From positions 1-64,000 of the forward strand of contig JAUNGC010000015.1 of NCBI GenBank assembly GCA_030524745.1: a stretch of DNA of 64,000 nt, read 5' to 3'. Source of the DNA: Eubacteriales bacterium. Its GTDB lineage: Bacteria; Bacillota; Clostridia; Lachnospirales; Lachnospiraceae. Below the pieces are notes generated by a model. That model saw only the letters and a list, made by a program, of their open reading frames with translations. It had not been told where the DNA came from and did no database searches. Shown piece by piece: positions 51,828-63,365 of this stretch (its first letter is position 1; the number at the start of each line of letters is the position of its first letter). A program made the translations under genes and the position numbers.

Positions 51828-52970
51828 ATGGGTAAATCATTAAAGGGCAAAGAATTAGGGAGAGGAATCTCCCAGCGCAAGGACGGTCTGTATCAAGCGC
51901 GATTTATCAATCGGTTTGGAAAAAGACAGACTATCTATGCAAAAACATACAACGAAATAACGAAAAAACTGCGGGATTCGCAATACGAGGACGAAAAGCA
52001 ATTAAACGTAGTCAACAGCAATATGACGCTGGACGAATGGTATGATGTATGGATTGATACCTGTAAAAAACATTGCAGAGATACCACAAAAAGAACATAC
52101 GCAATTCAGTATAACAGGCTCCGTGAAGAATTAGGCTGGCGCAAGCTGACAAGCCTCAATCTTGTGATTATTCAAAATGCCTTTAACAATCTGAAAAGCG
52201 ACAATTCCAGAAGAGACTGCAAAGCGGTGCTTGTGGATATGCTTAACAGGGCGCTGGAATCCGACTTGATAAACAAAAATGTGGCATTGTCTGTAAATAC
52301 CAGAATTGACGGAAAAGAACAGCTTGAAAAACGTGTGCTGACAGCGGAGGAAATCCAGATACTTTATCAGTCCACAAGGGACAGCCAACTATATCCGTTT
52401 TTCGTTCTTGCGTTAAATACAGGTATGCGGATGGGTGAAATTCTCGGTCTGACATGGAATTGTGTGGACTTTGAAAGCGGAATCCTCCATGTGGAGAAAA
52501 CTCTGTGCTATCTTCCAAACAACGGAACAGCGATTTATGAATTTCATCCTCCTAAGAGCAGAGCAGGAAAAAGAAATATTCCTATGGCGAAGCTGGTAAA
52601 GGACGTATTGCAAGAGCAGAAAGCGTGGCGCGATCGTGTGAATGCCAGATTCCAGCCGCAAAAAGGCTTTGAGGATTTGGTTTTTACAAGCAAAACAAAT
52701 CGCCCTCTCCATGAAAGCAATATCAGAACAGCAATCGGCTATCTGGTTGACCGTATCAACATACAGAATCCCGAAAAAGAATTTGAACGGTTTACACCGC
52801 ATTGTTTAAGACATACCTTTGCGACTAATTGTATTGCAAAGGGCATGAAACCGAAAACTCTTCAAAGTCTGTTAGGACACAACTCTCTGCAAATGACAAT
52901 GGATTTGTACTGTCATGTGCTGGATGAAACGCTGAAAGATGAAATGTCAATCATTACAGAAATGGTGTAA
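51828..52970 (+). CDS. int: Tyrosine recombinase (phage/ICE integrase)
   Basis: The 380-residue integrase has an N-terminal arm-binding domain (residues about 10-55), a core-binding SAM-like domain (65-150) and the catalytic domain with R201, K243, H325, R328, H351 and Y361 (MRMGEI, PPKS, HCLRHT, LLGH, MDLYCHV). All catalytic residues are present, so it should be active. It is the last gene before the right core, as expected for its own attachment site. An AAAGGAG site precedes the start. Confidence 0.93.
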   Translation: MGKSLKGKELGRGISQRKDGLYQARFINRFGKRQTIYAKTYNEITKKLRDSQYEDEKQLNVVNSNMTLDEWYDVWIDTCKKHCRDTTKRTYAIQYNRLREELGWRKLTSLNLVIIQNAFNNLKSDNSRRDCKAVLVDMLNRALESDLINKNVALSVNTRIDGKEQLEKRVLTAEEIQILYQSTRDSQLYPFFVLALNTGMRMGEILGLTWNCVDFESGILHVEKTLCYLPNNGTAIYEFHPPKSRAGKRNIPMAKLVKDVLQEQKAWRDRVNARFQPQKGFEDLVFTSKTNRPLHESNIRTAIGYLVDRINIQNPEKEFERFTPHCLRHTFATNCIAKGMKPKTLQSLLGHNSLQMTMDLYCHVLDETLKDEMSIITEMV

Positions 52971-52980
52971 AAGTGGTGTA
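52963..52980 (+). repeat. Right arm-type repeats
   Basis: TGGTGTA occurs at 52963 and 52974, 67-84 bases from the right core. The first copy overlaps the last codons of the integrase gene. Confidence 0.5.
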
Positions 52981-53000
52981 GTAAGAAGCAAGGCAGGCTT

Positions 53001-53026
53001 GAAAAGCCTTGAAAATAAGGCTTTTC
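53001..53026 (+). terminator. Terminator of the integrase gene
   Basis: GAAAAGCCTT and AAGGCTTTTC form a perfect 10-bp stem with loop GAAAAT, between the integrase and the right core. The only T-run is within the stem. Confidence 0.6.
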
Positions 53027-53040
53027 AGCCACTACCTTTG

Positions 53041-53076
53041 AAGTTTTATATTTTTCAGGTTTGCGAGGAATTATAG
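53041..53076 (+). pseudogene. Displaced 3' end of the rlmI-like gene (remnant)
   Basis: In one frame this reads KFYIFQVCEEL followed by a stop, matching the KFYIFQVVEEM end of the methyltransferase gene at 46521-46556. The part right of the core is the original chromosomal end of the gene, cut off by the insertion. Confidence 0.75.
53047..53060 (+). repeat. Right attachment core (attR)
   Basis: TATATTTTTCAGGT is the exact copy of the left core. Confidence 0.85.
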
Positions 53077-53083
53077 GGGGTAG

Positions 53084-56062
<2,979 letters not shown>

Positions 56063-56071
56063 ATATTGCTG

Positions 56072-56100
56072 TCGGCTGCGCGTTTTTAACGCGCAGCCGA
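56072..56100. terminator. Hairpin between convergent genes
   Basis: TCGGCTGCGCG and CGCGCAGCCGA form a perfect 11-bp stem with loop TTTTTAA. Its right arm is part of the last codons of the minus-strand gene. No T-run follows in either direction. Confidence 0.5.
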
Positions 56101-57192
56101 TATGCGTCCTGAAGCAAAAAAGCCGAGCACGGTGTCCTGAATATGTCCGTCCGTATTGCTCAGGGAAACGGTAGTGCCATAAGCAAAAACGAGTCCTACG
56201 GGAGCAGTGGTCATCCATGGCTGCGGACAGGAATCGTAAGCGTTGCCGTCCCACACGGCTCCGGTGCCGAGGTCTAAATGAATACTGCCGTTTTCAGGAG
56301 ATTTCCGGTAGACGATTCCGAGAGTCGGCAAAAATGTGGAGAAACAATAGGAACCGTCTTCCTGCAGACAGGCATCCAATGGAATAAAGGTGAAATTCTC
56401 ATATAGAGCCGTATATTGATTATAGGGAGCGGGAATGGGAGCAATTTGCTTGTTTTGAGCAACGTTCGCTTCAATCACCGGGCGGATTGTTTCGAAATAT
56501 AAATAATGACCTTCGGTGTTGGGATGCGTGCCGTCCGGCGATAATTCTTCGTAGGAAAGGCCGGAAAGCGCATATGCCTGAATCGTATCGACGACGTCCG
56601 CGCTGTAGAGTTTGCTGAGGCGGCGAATTTCATCGGATTTTTTGGTATAACCCTGCGTATTGCTTTCTAAAAAAGTGATGATCTGGCAGGATTCATTTTG
56701 CATTTTGACGCTGCGGAGCATGCTCTCGTAAAAGAGAGAAAAGTTTTCAGGCGCGTCGTTTACGCCATAGCAGATGAAAACGAGATCATAGCAGCCATCG
56801 GTCTGTACCTTCTGACGCAGCGCGGTTTCGCTTTGAAAATAGCCGGTCAGGCTGGTAGTGCCGCCGATTGAAAAATTGTCCATTGTGATCTGAGAGCCGT
56901 ATGTTTTTGTCAGCCAGGCGGAAAGGAGCGAGTACCAGGCATGAGCCAAATCCGTATCCGCACCGGCGCCGATGCTGTCGCCTAAAATCGCAATTCTCAC
57001 CGGCTTTCCCGCCGCCAGTTTGCTGTATGCGGAGACGGGAGCGGCAAAAGTCTGCGCCGTCTGTCCGGCTTGTACAGCGGCAACGGACTGTTCAGGTTTA
57101 ACTGCCGCAGGATCCGCCGCCTGAACCGGAATGCAAAAGAGCCAGAATGCGGCGGCGGGCAGCAAAATTTTGTAAATCAGTTTTCTTATCAT
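56086..57192 (-). CDS. Secreted SGNH/GDSL-family hydrolase
   Basis: The 368-residue protein has a signal peptide (ILLPAAAFWLFCIPVQA). The hydrolase blocks are complete: block I IAILGDSIGAGAD, block III ICYGVNDAPE and block V DGTHPNTEGH with catalytic Asp and His. Residues beyond about 250 form an extra beta-rich domain of unknown role. Acyl-ester or acetyl-sugar substrates are likely; none is shown. Confidence 0.85.
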   Translation of the reverse strand: MIRKLIYKILLPAAAFWLFCIPVQAADPAAVKPEQSVAAVQAGQTAQTFAAPVSAYSKLAAGKPVRIAILGDSIGAGADTDLAHAWYSLLSAWLTKTYGSQITMDNFSIGGTTSLTGYFQSETALRQKVQTDGCYDLVFICYGVNDAPENFSLFYESMLRSVKMQNESCQIITFLESNTQGYTKKSDEIRRLSKLYSADVVDTIQAYALSGLSYEELSPDGTHPNTEGHYLYFETIRPVIEANVAQNKQIAPIPAPYNQYTALYENFTFIPLDACLQEDGSYCFSTFLPTLGIVYRKSPENGSIHLDLGTGAVWDGNAYDSCPQPWMTTAPVGLVFAYGTTVSLSNTDGHIQDTVLGFFASGRISAAR

Positions 57193-57256
57193 TTGAGTGA
57201 TTCCTTCATTAATTAGATAGTTCTTCGTTATTCCTTTCAGGATATCTGCATGACGG

Positions 57257-58327
57257 TCAGCCGAGGTAGGCTTTCAGCAGACGGAATGTATTTTCAACGC
57301 CTTTTTGATGGCTGCGCTCATATCCGTGAGAAGCATAGACGCCGGGACCGATCAGGCCGTGCCTGCAGTCATAGCCTGCGCGCAGGGTGGCTTCCGCATC
57401 GGAACCGTAGTGAGGATAAACATCCACTGAAAAATCCAGATTTGCCGACTGGGCGGCAGTTACCAGAGCGGTAACGACATCATAATGATAGGGACCGCCG
57501 GAATCTTTGGCGCAGATGGAAACCTGGGTTTCCTTACAGCCGAGGCCCTCTCCCACACAGCCCATATCGACAGAGAGCACTTCTGTCACATCTGCGGGAA
57601 CGGAAGCGGAACCGCCGTGTCCCACTTCCTCATATACGGTAATATGCTGATAAATTTTTCTGGCTGTCTGAATTTTGTTTTCTTTCAGATATCTGGCATA
57701 ACCCAGCAGAATTCCGACGCTGAGTTTGTCATCCAGAAAGCGGCTTTTAATGTAGCCGGAATCCGTAATCATTGTGCGCGGATCAAAGCAGACGATATCG
57801 CCGGGGAGAATGCCGAGCGCCAGAACATCTTCTTTTTTCTCCACGATTTCGTCCAGTACGACTTCCATAACGTCGTAGGAGCGGGAGGTTTTGTTATAGT
57901 CGCCGTTTACGTGGATGGAAGCGTTCCTTAGCTGGAAGGTCCCGCTGTATACTTTGCCGCTGCGGGTATAAATCCGGCAGTTTTCCGCTTCTGCATTGTT
58001 GGGATTCATGCCGCCCAGCGGTGTCAGGAAAAGCCGGCCTTCTTTGCTGATGTCACATACCATGGCGCCCAGTGTGTCTATGTGGGCTTCCAGCAAAACG
58101 GCGCCCGCCTCAGGGGAGGAATGGTCCGCCGCCGTGCAAGCCGCGTCCGGGCGTCCTTCACTGATGCACACGAAAATGCCGCCTTTATTGGTAAGGCAGG
58201 GAGAATAGCCCAGCCGCCGGTATTCGTCCATACAATAGGCGGCGGCACGCGACGTAAATCCGGTGGGACTGTCGATTGCTAGCACTTTTTGAGTTTGCTC
58301 CATAATATAAGCGATAGAATTTTCCAT
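57257..58327 (-). CDS. M42-family aminopeptidase (glutamyl aminopeptidase/cellulase-like)
   Basis: The 356-residue protein has the M42 metal and catalytic motifs: LEAHIDTLGAMVCDI, DDKLSVGILLGY, VYEEVGHGGSA and the C-terminal CRHGLIGPGVYASHGYERSH. These enzymes form large tetrahedral complexes and release N-terminal residues. ATG 58327 follows GAGGTAC; longer frames upstream run into the promoter region. Confidence 0.88.
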   Translation of the reverse strand: MENSIAYIMEQTQKVLAIDSPTGFTSRAAAYCMDEYRRLGYSPCLTNKGGIFVCISEGRPDAACTAADHSSPEAGAVLLEAHIDTLGAMVCDISKEGRLFLTPLGGMNPNNAEAENCRIYTRSGKVYSGTFQLRNASIHVNGDYNKTSRSYDVMEVVLDEIVEKKEDVLALGILPGDIVCFDPRTMITDSGYIKSRFLDDKLSVGILLGYARYLKENKIQTARKIYQHITVYEEVGHGGSASVPADVTEVLSVDMGCVGEGLGCKETQVSICAKDSGGPYHYDVVTALVTAAQSANLDFSVDVYPHYGSDAEATLRAGYDCRHGLIGPGVYASHGYERSHQKGVENTFRLLKAYLG

Positions 58328-58497
58328 GTCGATAGTACCTCGTAAAATAGTATATTGAATACAGAAAGATTCTTTTTTTCTTAGTTTATCCTTTTGCGGT
58401 TGCGCTGGCAAGTCTTTTTCGCAAGATATAGCGCTTGCAATATCTGGGAACGGTAGAGTAGTATAGAATCAGAAAATCATAGGGAGATGGGATAAAA

Positions 58498-59865
58498 ATG
58501 GGAACGACAAAAGAAGAAAAAATGGGTACTGCGCCGGTCGGAATGCTGATGATTTCCATGGCGGTGCCGTCCATTGTTGCACAGATTATCAATATTTTAT
58601 ACAGCATTGTGGACCGGATCTATATCGGACATATTGAAGGGGTCGGGGCCGCTGCTTTGACCGGCGTGGGCCTGACTTTTCCGATCATCACATTAATTTC
58701 CGCTTTTTCGGCTTTCGCCGGGACGGGCGGTGCGCCCCTGGCGGCGATCTGGCTGGGAAAAGGGGACAAAGAAAGAGCCGAGAAAATACTGGGAAATGCA
58801 GTCTGCATGCTGCTGGGATTTTCCGTTATTCTCATGGCGGTTTTTTATATCTTTCAAAGGCCTTTCTTATACATGTTCGGCGCATCCGACGCAACTATCG
58901 GATATGCGGTGAAATATCTGAGCATTTATCTGGCCGGGACATTGTTTGTGGAACTGGCGCTGGGGCTGAATCCGTTTCTGATCTCTCAGGGACGTTCAAG
59001 CGAGGCGATGATGTCGATTGTAATCGGCGCGGTAATCAATATTGTGCTGGATCCGATTTTTATATTTATTTTTCACTGGGGCGTGCAGGGCGCGGCCATA
59101 GCGACGGTTATTTCCCAGGCGGTGAGCGCTGTGTGGAACATCAAATGCCTGATGGATAAGAAAGCGTCCCTGAAAATCGTACCCGCGCGGATCAGGCCGG
59201 ATTTTGCAGTGATGGGACGCATCGGTTCGCTGGGAATCTCTCCTTTCATCATGCGGTCCACGGAAAGTCTGATCAGCGTCGTGCTAAACCGCGGTCTGCA
59301 GATGTACGGCGGCGATCTGTATGTCGGCTCTCTGACGATCATGCAGAGCGTTTTGCAGTTATTTTCCGCGCCTCTTGCCGGATTCACCCAGGGCGTACAG
59401 CCGATTATCAGCTACAATTTCGGCGCCGGAAAATTTGACCGTGTGAAGAAAACCTACCGCAGCATGATCGGCGTCAGTTTTCTTATTTCTTTTTTCTGTA
59501 CGCTGACGGCCATGATTTTCCCCGTGTTTTACGCAAAATTGTTTACCAATGACGCAGAACTGATCGGTCTGGTCGGACAGGTGATGCCGGTATTTCTGTG
59601 CGGGATGCTCATTTTCGGTCTGCAAAACGGCATTCAGCCGACCTTTCTGGCATTGGGACAGGCGAAGATCTCTTTGTTCATTGCGCTGTTGAGAAAAGTG
59701 ATTCTGCTCGTGCCGCTGGCGCTCATTCTGCCGCATTTTATGGGCGTGATGGGGATTTACTATGCGGAACCGGTTGCAGATATCATATCGGCAGTGACGG
59801 CAAGCATATTGTTTTTGTGCAATATCAAGAAGATTCTTTCGACGGAGACTCTGGAAAAAATATGA
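58498..59865 (+). CDS. MATE-family multidrug/Na+ antiporter
   Basis: The 455-residue protein has twelve predicted helices in two MatE halves. N-terminal MAVPSIVAQIINILYSIVDR and the middle FMRSTESLISVVLNRG-type segments are typical of the DinF/NorM group. It exports cationic drugs or metabolites in exchange for Na+ or H+. It is divergent to the aminopeptidase gene, with 170 bases between the start codons. Confidence 0.9.
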   Translation: MGTTKEEKMGTAPVGMLMISMAVPSIVAQIINILYSIVDRIYIGHIEGVGAAALTGVGLTFPIITLISAFSAFAGTGGAPLAAIWLGKGDKERAEKILGNAVCMLLGFSVILMAVFYIFQRPFLYMFGASDATIGYAVKYLSIYLAGTLFVELALGLNPFLISQGRSSEAMMSIVIGAVINIVLDPIFIFIFHWGVQGAAIATVISQAVSAVWNIKCLMDKKASLKIVPARIRPDFAVMGRIGSLGISPFIMRSTESLISVVLNRGLQMYGGDLYVGSLTIMQSVLQLFSAPLAGFTQGVQPIISYNFGAGKFDRVKKTYRSMIGVSFLISFFCTLTAMIFPVFYAKLFTNDAELIGLVGQVMPVFLCGMLIFGLQNGIQPTFLALGQAKISLFIALLRKVILLVPLALILPHFMGVMGIYYAEPVADIISAVTASILFLCNIKKILSTETLEKI

Positions 59866-60029
59866 GAATGCTGATTTATCCGCGTTGTTGCAAAAAAATG
59901 GATATATCGCAATAGAAATTGCCAAAAAGTGTGGTTTTACGAATTGATATATGATATTATATAAATAATTTCTGATGAGATTGTTATTCGGGGAGGGGTT
60001 TCGGCATAAGCCGGATGGAAGGAGTAACA

Positions 60030-60773
60030 ATGGAGAAAAAAATTCTTTTTGGCGACGTTTCGGTTCCATATGAATTACAATATAAAAATGTGAAAAGAAT
60101 TAATCTGCGCGTCCACAGAGATGGGCGCGTATGTGTTTCCGCCAACCGTTTCGTGCCGCAGAAGCAGATAGACGACTTCTTGACACAAAATGCGGAATTT
60201 ATTCTGGAAACAATGGATAAATTCCGGAAAATGCGGGAAGCGGGCGACGGCATGACTGTTGGCCGGAACCGGCAGTACGGAGACGGAGATGTTTTGTATT
60301 TGAGGGGAGAACCCCATCGGCTGCTGGTGATGCCGGGACACAGGGAATCCGTGGAGATGTCCGGAAAAGTTCTGCTTCTGATGCAGAAGGACGTGCAGGA
60401 TGCAGAACGCAGAAAGAGAATGATGGATAAATTCCTGACCGAACAGTGCAGACAAACGATAGAAGCGCTTTGTCATAAGGTATATCCGGAATTTGAAAAG
60501 CTGGGGGTGAAATGGCCCGAAATCCGGATCAGGAGCATGGTTTCCCGTTGGGGAAGCTGTCATCCGGCAAAAGGCGTGCTGACTTTTGCGAGGCAATTGG
60601 TAGAAGCGCCGGAGCGCTGCATAGAATACGTGGTGGTGCATGAATTTGCCCATTTCATCCATCCGGATCATTCGTCGAGGTTCCATGATTTCATGACGGC
60701 GATGATGCCGGATTGGAAAGAGCGCAGAAGCATGTTAAACAGCAGGAGTTGGATTCGGCAGCGAAACGGATGA
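60030..60773 (+). CDS. YgjP-like zinc metallopeptidase (DUF45, WLM-type)
   Basis: The 247-residue protein carries the zinc motif VHEFAHFIHPDHSSRFH (HExxH plus a further His) and the family marker SRWGSCHPAKGVLTF. Members of this family are often found with restriction or repair genes, but no such neighbours exist here. The ATG at 60030 is five bases after GGAAGGAG; the ATG at 60015 lacks a site. Confidence 0.88.
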   Translation: MEKKILFGDVSVPYELQYKNVKRINLRVHRDGRVCVSANRFVPQKQIDDFLTQNAEFILETMDKFRKMREAGDGMTVGRNRQYGDGDVLYLRGEPHRLLVMPGHRESVEMSGKVLLLMQKDVQDAERRKRMMDKFLTEQCRQTIEALCHKVYPEFEKLGVKWPEIRIRSMVSRWGSCHPAKGVLTFARQLVEAPERCIEYVVVHEFAHFIHPDHSSRFHDFMTAMMPDWKERRSMLNSRSWIRQRNG

Positions 60774-60807
60774 CGGCAGATCTGCCTGAAGCATTCATGG
60801 AGAAGAT

Positions 60808-61644
60808 TTAAGACGGATCAGGGCGCTGCCTGAGCGCTTCGCAAATTTCCTTTACGCTGTCAAAGATCCAGGTCGGTTTTACGGTCCCTTCTTCGATATC
60901 CTGCATTGTCGCTTCGCCGGACAACACGCAGATCGTGTCCACGCCGGCGTTTTTTCCGGTGGCAATATCTGTGTATAGCCGGTCTCCGATAATGACGGCT
61001 TCCTCCGCCTTCATGGAGAGTTTTTTCAATACGCAGTCCACCATGATCGGTTCCGGTTTGCCGATGAAAAACGGGGTCTTCCCGGTGGCGTTTTTGAGCA
61101 TAATGCTCATGGAACCGCAATCGGGAATATAGCCGAAGCTGACCGGGCAGACCAGATCGGGATTTGTGGCCAGGTAGGCCACGTCGCGTCCCAGCATGAT
61201 GCAGGTATTGCGGATTTTTTCGGATGTGTTTTCCGTGTCAAAGCCGATGAGAACGACGGTGGCGTCGTCGTCTGTTTCGGTTACAACCGTTATGCCGGAG
61301 TCCCGCAGTTCTTTTACGAGAGAGCGGGTGCCCATGCAGTACACCGTCTGGCCGGGATAGTGTTCCTTCAAATAAAACGCGGTCGCCTGGCTGGAAGTAT
61401 AAAAATGGGAAGCGTCTGCGCAAATTCCCATGGCGTTCACCTTTTTTACATAGTCTTCCACGGATTTGGAAGAGTTGTTGGTGATGAAAATATAGCGCCC
61501 GCCGTTTCTTTCGATCTGGTCTAAAAACGCCAGGGTGCCTTCAAAAATCCGGTTTTCGTTGTAGATGGTGCCGTCCATATCCAGCAGAAACAATTTCTTC
61601 TGAAGGAGAGCGTCCGCACATTTTCCTGTTTTGTCGATTAACAT
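60808..61644 (-). CDS. HAD-family phosphatase (NagD type)
   Basis: The 278-residue protein has HAD motif I FLLDMDGTIYNEN, motif II FITNNSSKS, the large C2a-type cap and motif IV VIGDRLYTDIATGKN. NagD-type enzymes dephosphorylate small metabolites such as nucleotide monophosphates or glycerol phosphates. The neighbouring GlpA-like genes would fit a glycerol-phosphate-related substrate, but this is inference. Confidence 0.9.
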   Translation of the reverse strand: MLIDKTGKCADALLQKKLFLLDMDGTIYNENRIFEGTLAFLDQIERNGGRYIFITNNSSKSVEDYVKKVNAMGICADASHFYTSSQATAFYLKEHYPGQTVYCMGTRSLVKELRDSGITVVTETDDDATVVLIGFDTENTSEKIRNTCIMLGRDVAYLATNPDLVCPVSFGYIPDCGSMSIMLKNATGKTPFFIGKPEPIMVDCVLKKLSMKAEEAVIIGDRLYTDIATGKNAGVDTICVLSGEATMQDIEEGTVKPTWIFDSVKEICEALRQRPDPS

Positions 61645-61677
61645 ATTTGTATTTCCTTTGCCGGACAGCGGTTTGTT

Positions 61678-62043
61678 TTAAGCTGTCCGGATATTTTTTG
61701 TGGCGATGATATTCGCGCCCGTGCCGGCCGCATTTTTGATGATGATATCGCCGATACGGACGGGAGCGCTGACAGAGACGCGCCGGATTTCATCCATGAC
61801 GGCGTCGATTTTTTCTTTCGGAATGTCGCGGTCCGTCTTTACGGAAACGACGGGGAGATGGCCGCCGGCGACGGTTACGGTGGAGGTCACGATCCGGGTC
61901 GGATTGGTCACTTCCTTGCGTCCGTAGGCATCGCCTCTCGGGCAGGTGTTGCCCGAAACGCCCGTTACCCTGCCGTCTTCCAGCGTTACGGTGAGCGCGC
62001 AGCCCAGCGGACAGCTAATGCAGATCAGATTACGTTGTTCCAT
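61678..62043 (-). CDS. DUF1667 protein (Cys-rich partner of GlpA-like oxidoreductases)
   Basis: The 121-residue protein begins MEQRNLICISCPLGCALT and has a fourth cysteine in GNTCPRGDAYGRKE, a C-x2-C-x3-C...C set suited to an iron-sulfur cluster or zinc. It typically follows the two flavoproteins encoded upstream. ATG 62043 has GGAGG at the right distance; ATG 62049 is too close. Confidence 0.88.
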   Translation of the reverse strand: MEQRNLICISCPLGCALTVTLEDGRVTGVSGNTCPRGDAYGRKEVTNPTRIVTSTVTVAGGHLPVVSVKTDRDIPKEKIDAVMDEIRRVSVSAPVRIGDIIIKNAAGTGANIIATKNIRTA

Positions 62044-62045
62044 GG

Positions 62046-63365
62046 TCATGCCTCCTCAATTTTAATCGTGATATTACGAGGGTTCAAAACGGCGAGGATG
62101 TCAGCTTTTTTGAGCATGAGCTGCTGCATTTCTCCGGGAGCCACCTTTTTTTTGCGCATTTTGACAAGACAGGTATCGTTCAGCCACGCGCTGATGACGC
62201 AATCGGTAAATACGGAACCGACGCGGAAGCGCAGCAGCAGCGTATCGTCCATGCAGGACGGACGGATCATCTGGGGAACCGTATAGCGTACGCCGCCCTC
62301 CGTCAGAACCGGGATCGCCGCTTCATCGGATGCGGCCGCAGCCTTACCGGAAACAGCGCCGGATTGTTCCGCAGCAGAGCCGGACAGCTTCTGCACATAG
62401 CGGGCCGCGTGTTGTCCCGCGCGGGCGGCCTCTTCGGATACATAGTCCACCAGATCATGAACGTGGAGAACGTTTCCGCAGGCAAAAACGCCGGGGATGT
62501 TTGTTTCCAGACTTTCATTGACGACCGGGCCGCTGGTGATCCCGGATAATGCGACGCCCAGCTTGTCGGAAAGTTCGTTTTCCGGGATGAGGCCGCAGGA
62601 GAGCAGCAGCGTGTCGCAGGGAATCTCTTCCTCCGTACCGGGAATGGGCTTTTTGTCAGGACCGACCTGAGCCAGCGTAATGCCGGTGACCCGGTCCTTT
62701 CCGTGAATATCGATCACGGTGTGGGACAGCTTTAAGGGGATGTCAAAATCTTCCAGACATTGCACAATGTTCCGCTGCAGACCGCCGGAGTATGGCATCA
62801 GTTCCGCCACAACCTTCACTTTGGCGCCCTCCAGCGTCATGCGGCGGGCCATAATCAGGCCGATGTCGCCTGATCCCAGAATGACGACCTCTTTTCCGGG
62901 CATGTAGCCGTCCATGTTGACAAGACGCTGCGCGGTGCCGGCGGTGTAGATGCCTGCCGGCCTAAAGCCCGGGATATTCAGCGCGCCCCGGGGACGTTCC
63001 CGGCAGCCCATGGCTAAAATTACGGTTTTTGCCGTGAGTCTGAGCAGACCGTCCTCCCGGTTCATGGCGGTGACGAGTTTATCCTCTCCCGACATGCTGA
63101 TATCGAGAACCATGGTCTGCAGTTTGTAGGGAATTTCCAATTCCTCTGCCTGGGCGATAAAGCGGGCCGCATATTCCGGTCCGGTCAGTTCTTCTTTGAA
63201 GGTGTGCAGGCCGAATCCGTTGTGAATACACTGATTCAGGATTCCGCCCAGTTCGTTGTCGCGTTCCAGAATCAGAATTTCGTTTATCCCTTCTTTTTTG
63301 GCGGAAATTGCCGCTGCCAGTCCGGCAGGCCCCCCGCCTATGACGATCAGATCATATCGTTTCAT
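62046..63365 (-). CDS. FAD/NAD(P)-dependent oxidoreductase (partner of GlpA-like protein)
   Basis: The 439-residue flavoprotein has the N-terminal FAD motif VIGGGPAGLAAAISA, an NAD motif VILGSGDIGLIMARRM and the second FAD contact IPGVFACGNVLHVHD. Such proteins transfer electrons between NAD(P)H and the GlpA-like partner. The C-terminal part (about 330-439) is a separate domain after an Ala/Ser-rich linker. It overlaps the upstream gene by 14 bases. Confidence 0.9.
   Translation of the reverse strand: MKRYDLIVIGGGPAGLAAAISAKKEGINEILILERDNELGGILNQCIHNGFGLHTFKEELTGPEYAARFIAQAEELEIPYKLQTMVLDISMSGEDKLVTAMNREDGLLRLTAKTVILAMGCRERPRGALNIPGFRPAGIYTAGTAQRLVNMDGYMPGKEVVILGSGDIGLIMARRMTLEGAKVKVVAELMPYSGGLQRNIVQCLEDFDIPLKLSHTVIDIHGKDRVTGITLAQVGPDKKPIPGTEEEIPCDTLLLSCGLIPENELSDKLGVALSGITSGPVVNESLETNIPGVFACGNVLHVHDLVDYVSEEAARAGQHAARYVQKLSGSAAEQSGAVSGKAAAASDEAAIPVLTEGGVRYTVPQMIRPSCMDDTLLLRFRVGSVFTDCVISAWLNDTCLVKMRKKKVAPGEMQQLMLKKADILAVLNPRNITIKIEEA

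Larger units (their letters stand above)
46527..53060 (+). mobile_element. 6.5-kb integrative element with CRESS-type Rep
   Basis: The element is bounded by identical 14-bp cores TATATTTTTCAGGT exactly 6,520 bp apart, the left one inside the 3' end of the rlmI-like gene. It contains a minus-strand lipoprotein gene and a plus-strand set: ribbon-helix-helix-like regulator, HTH-like protein, small ICE-type protein, FtsK/TcpA-like ATPase, origin hairpin, HUH-SF3 Rep, excisionase and tyrosine integrase next to the right end. Base composition is visibly more AT-rich than the flanks. No conjugation pilus or phage structural genes are present, so it would depend on a helper for transfer. Confidence 0.9.

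Noticed and set aside
46573..53012. AAAGCCTTGA shared by the left end (46573) and the integrase terminator (53003) as a second attachment repeat
   Set aside because: It is only ten bases, lies at different distances from the two cores and is already explained at the right by the terminator stem.
46527..53060. A prophage or full conjugative element
   Set aside because: No capsid, terminase, tail or secretion-channel genes are present in the 6.5 kb; only replication, coupling, regulation and integration functions are seen.
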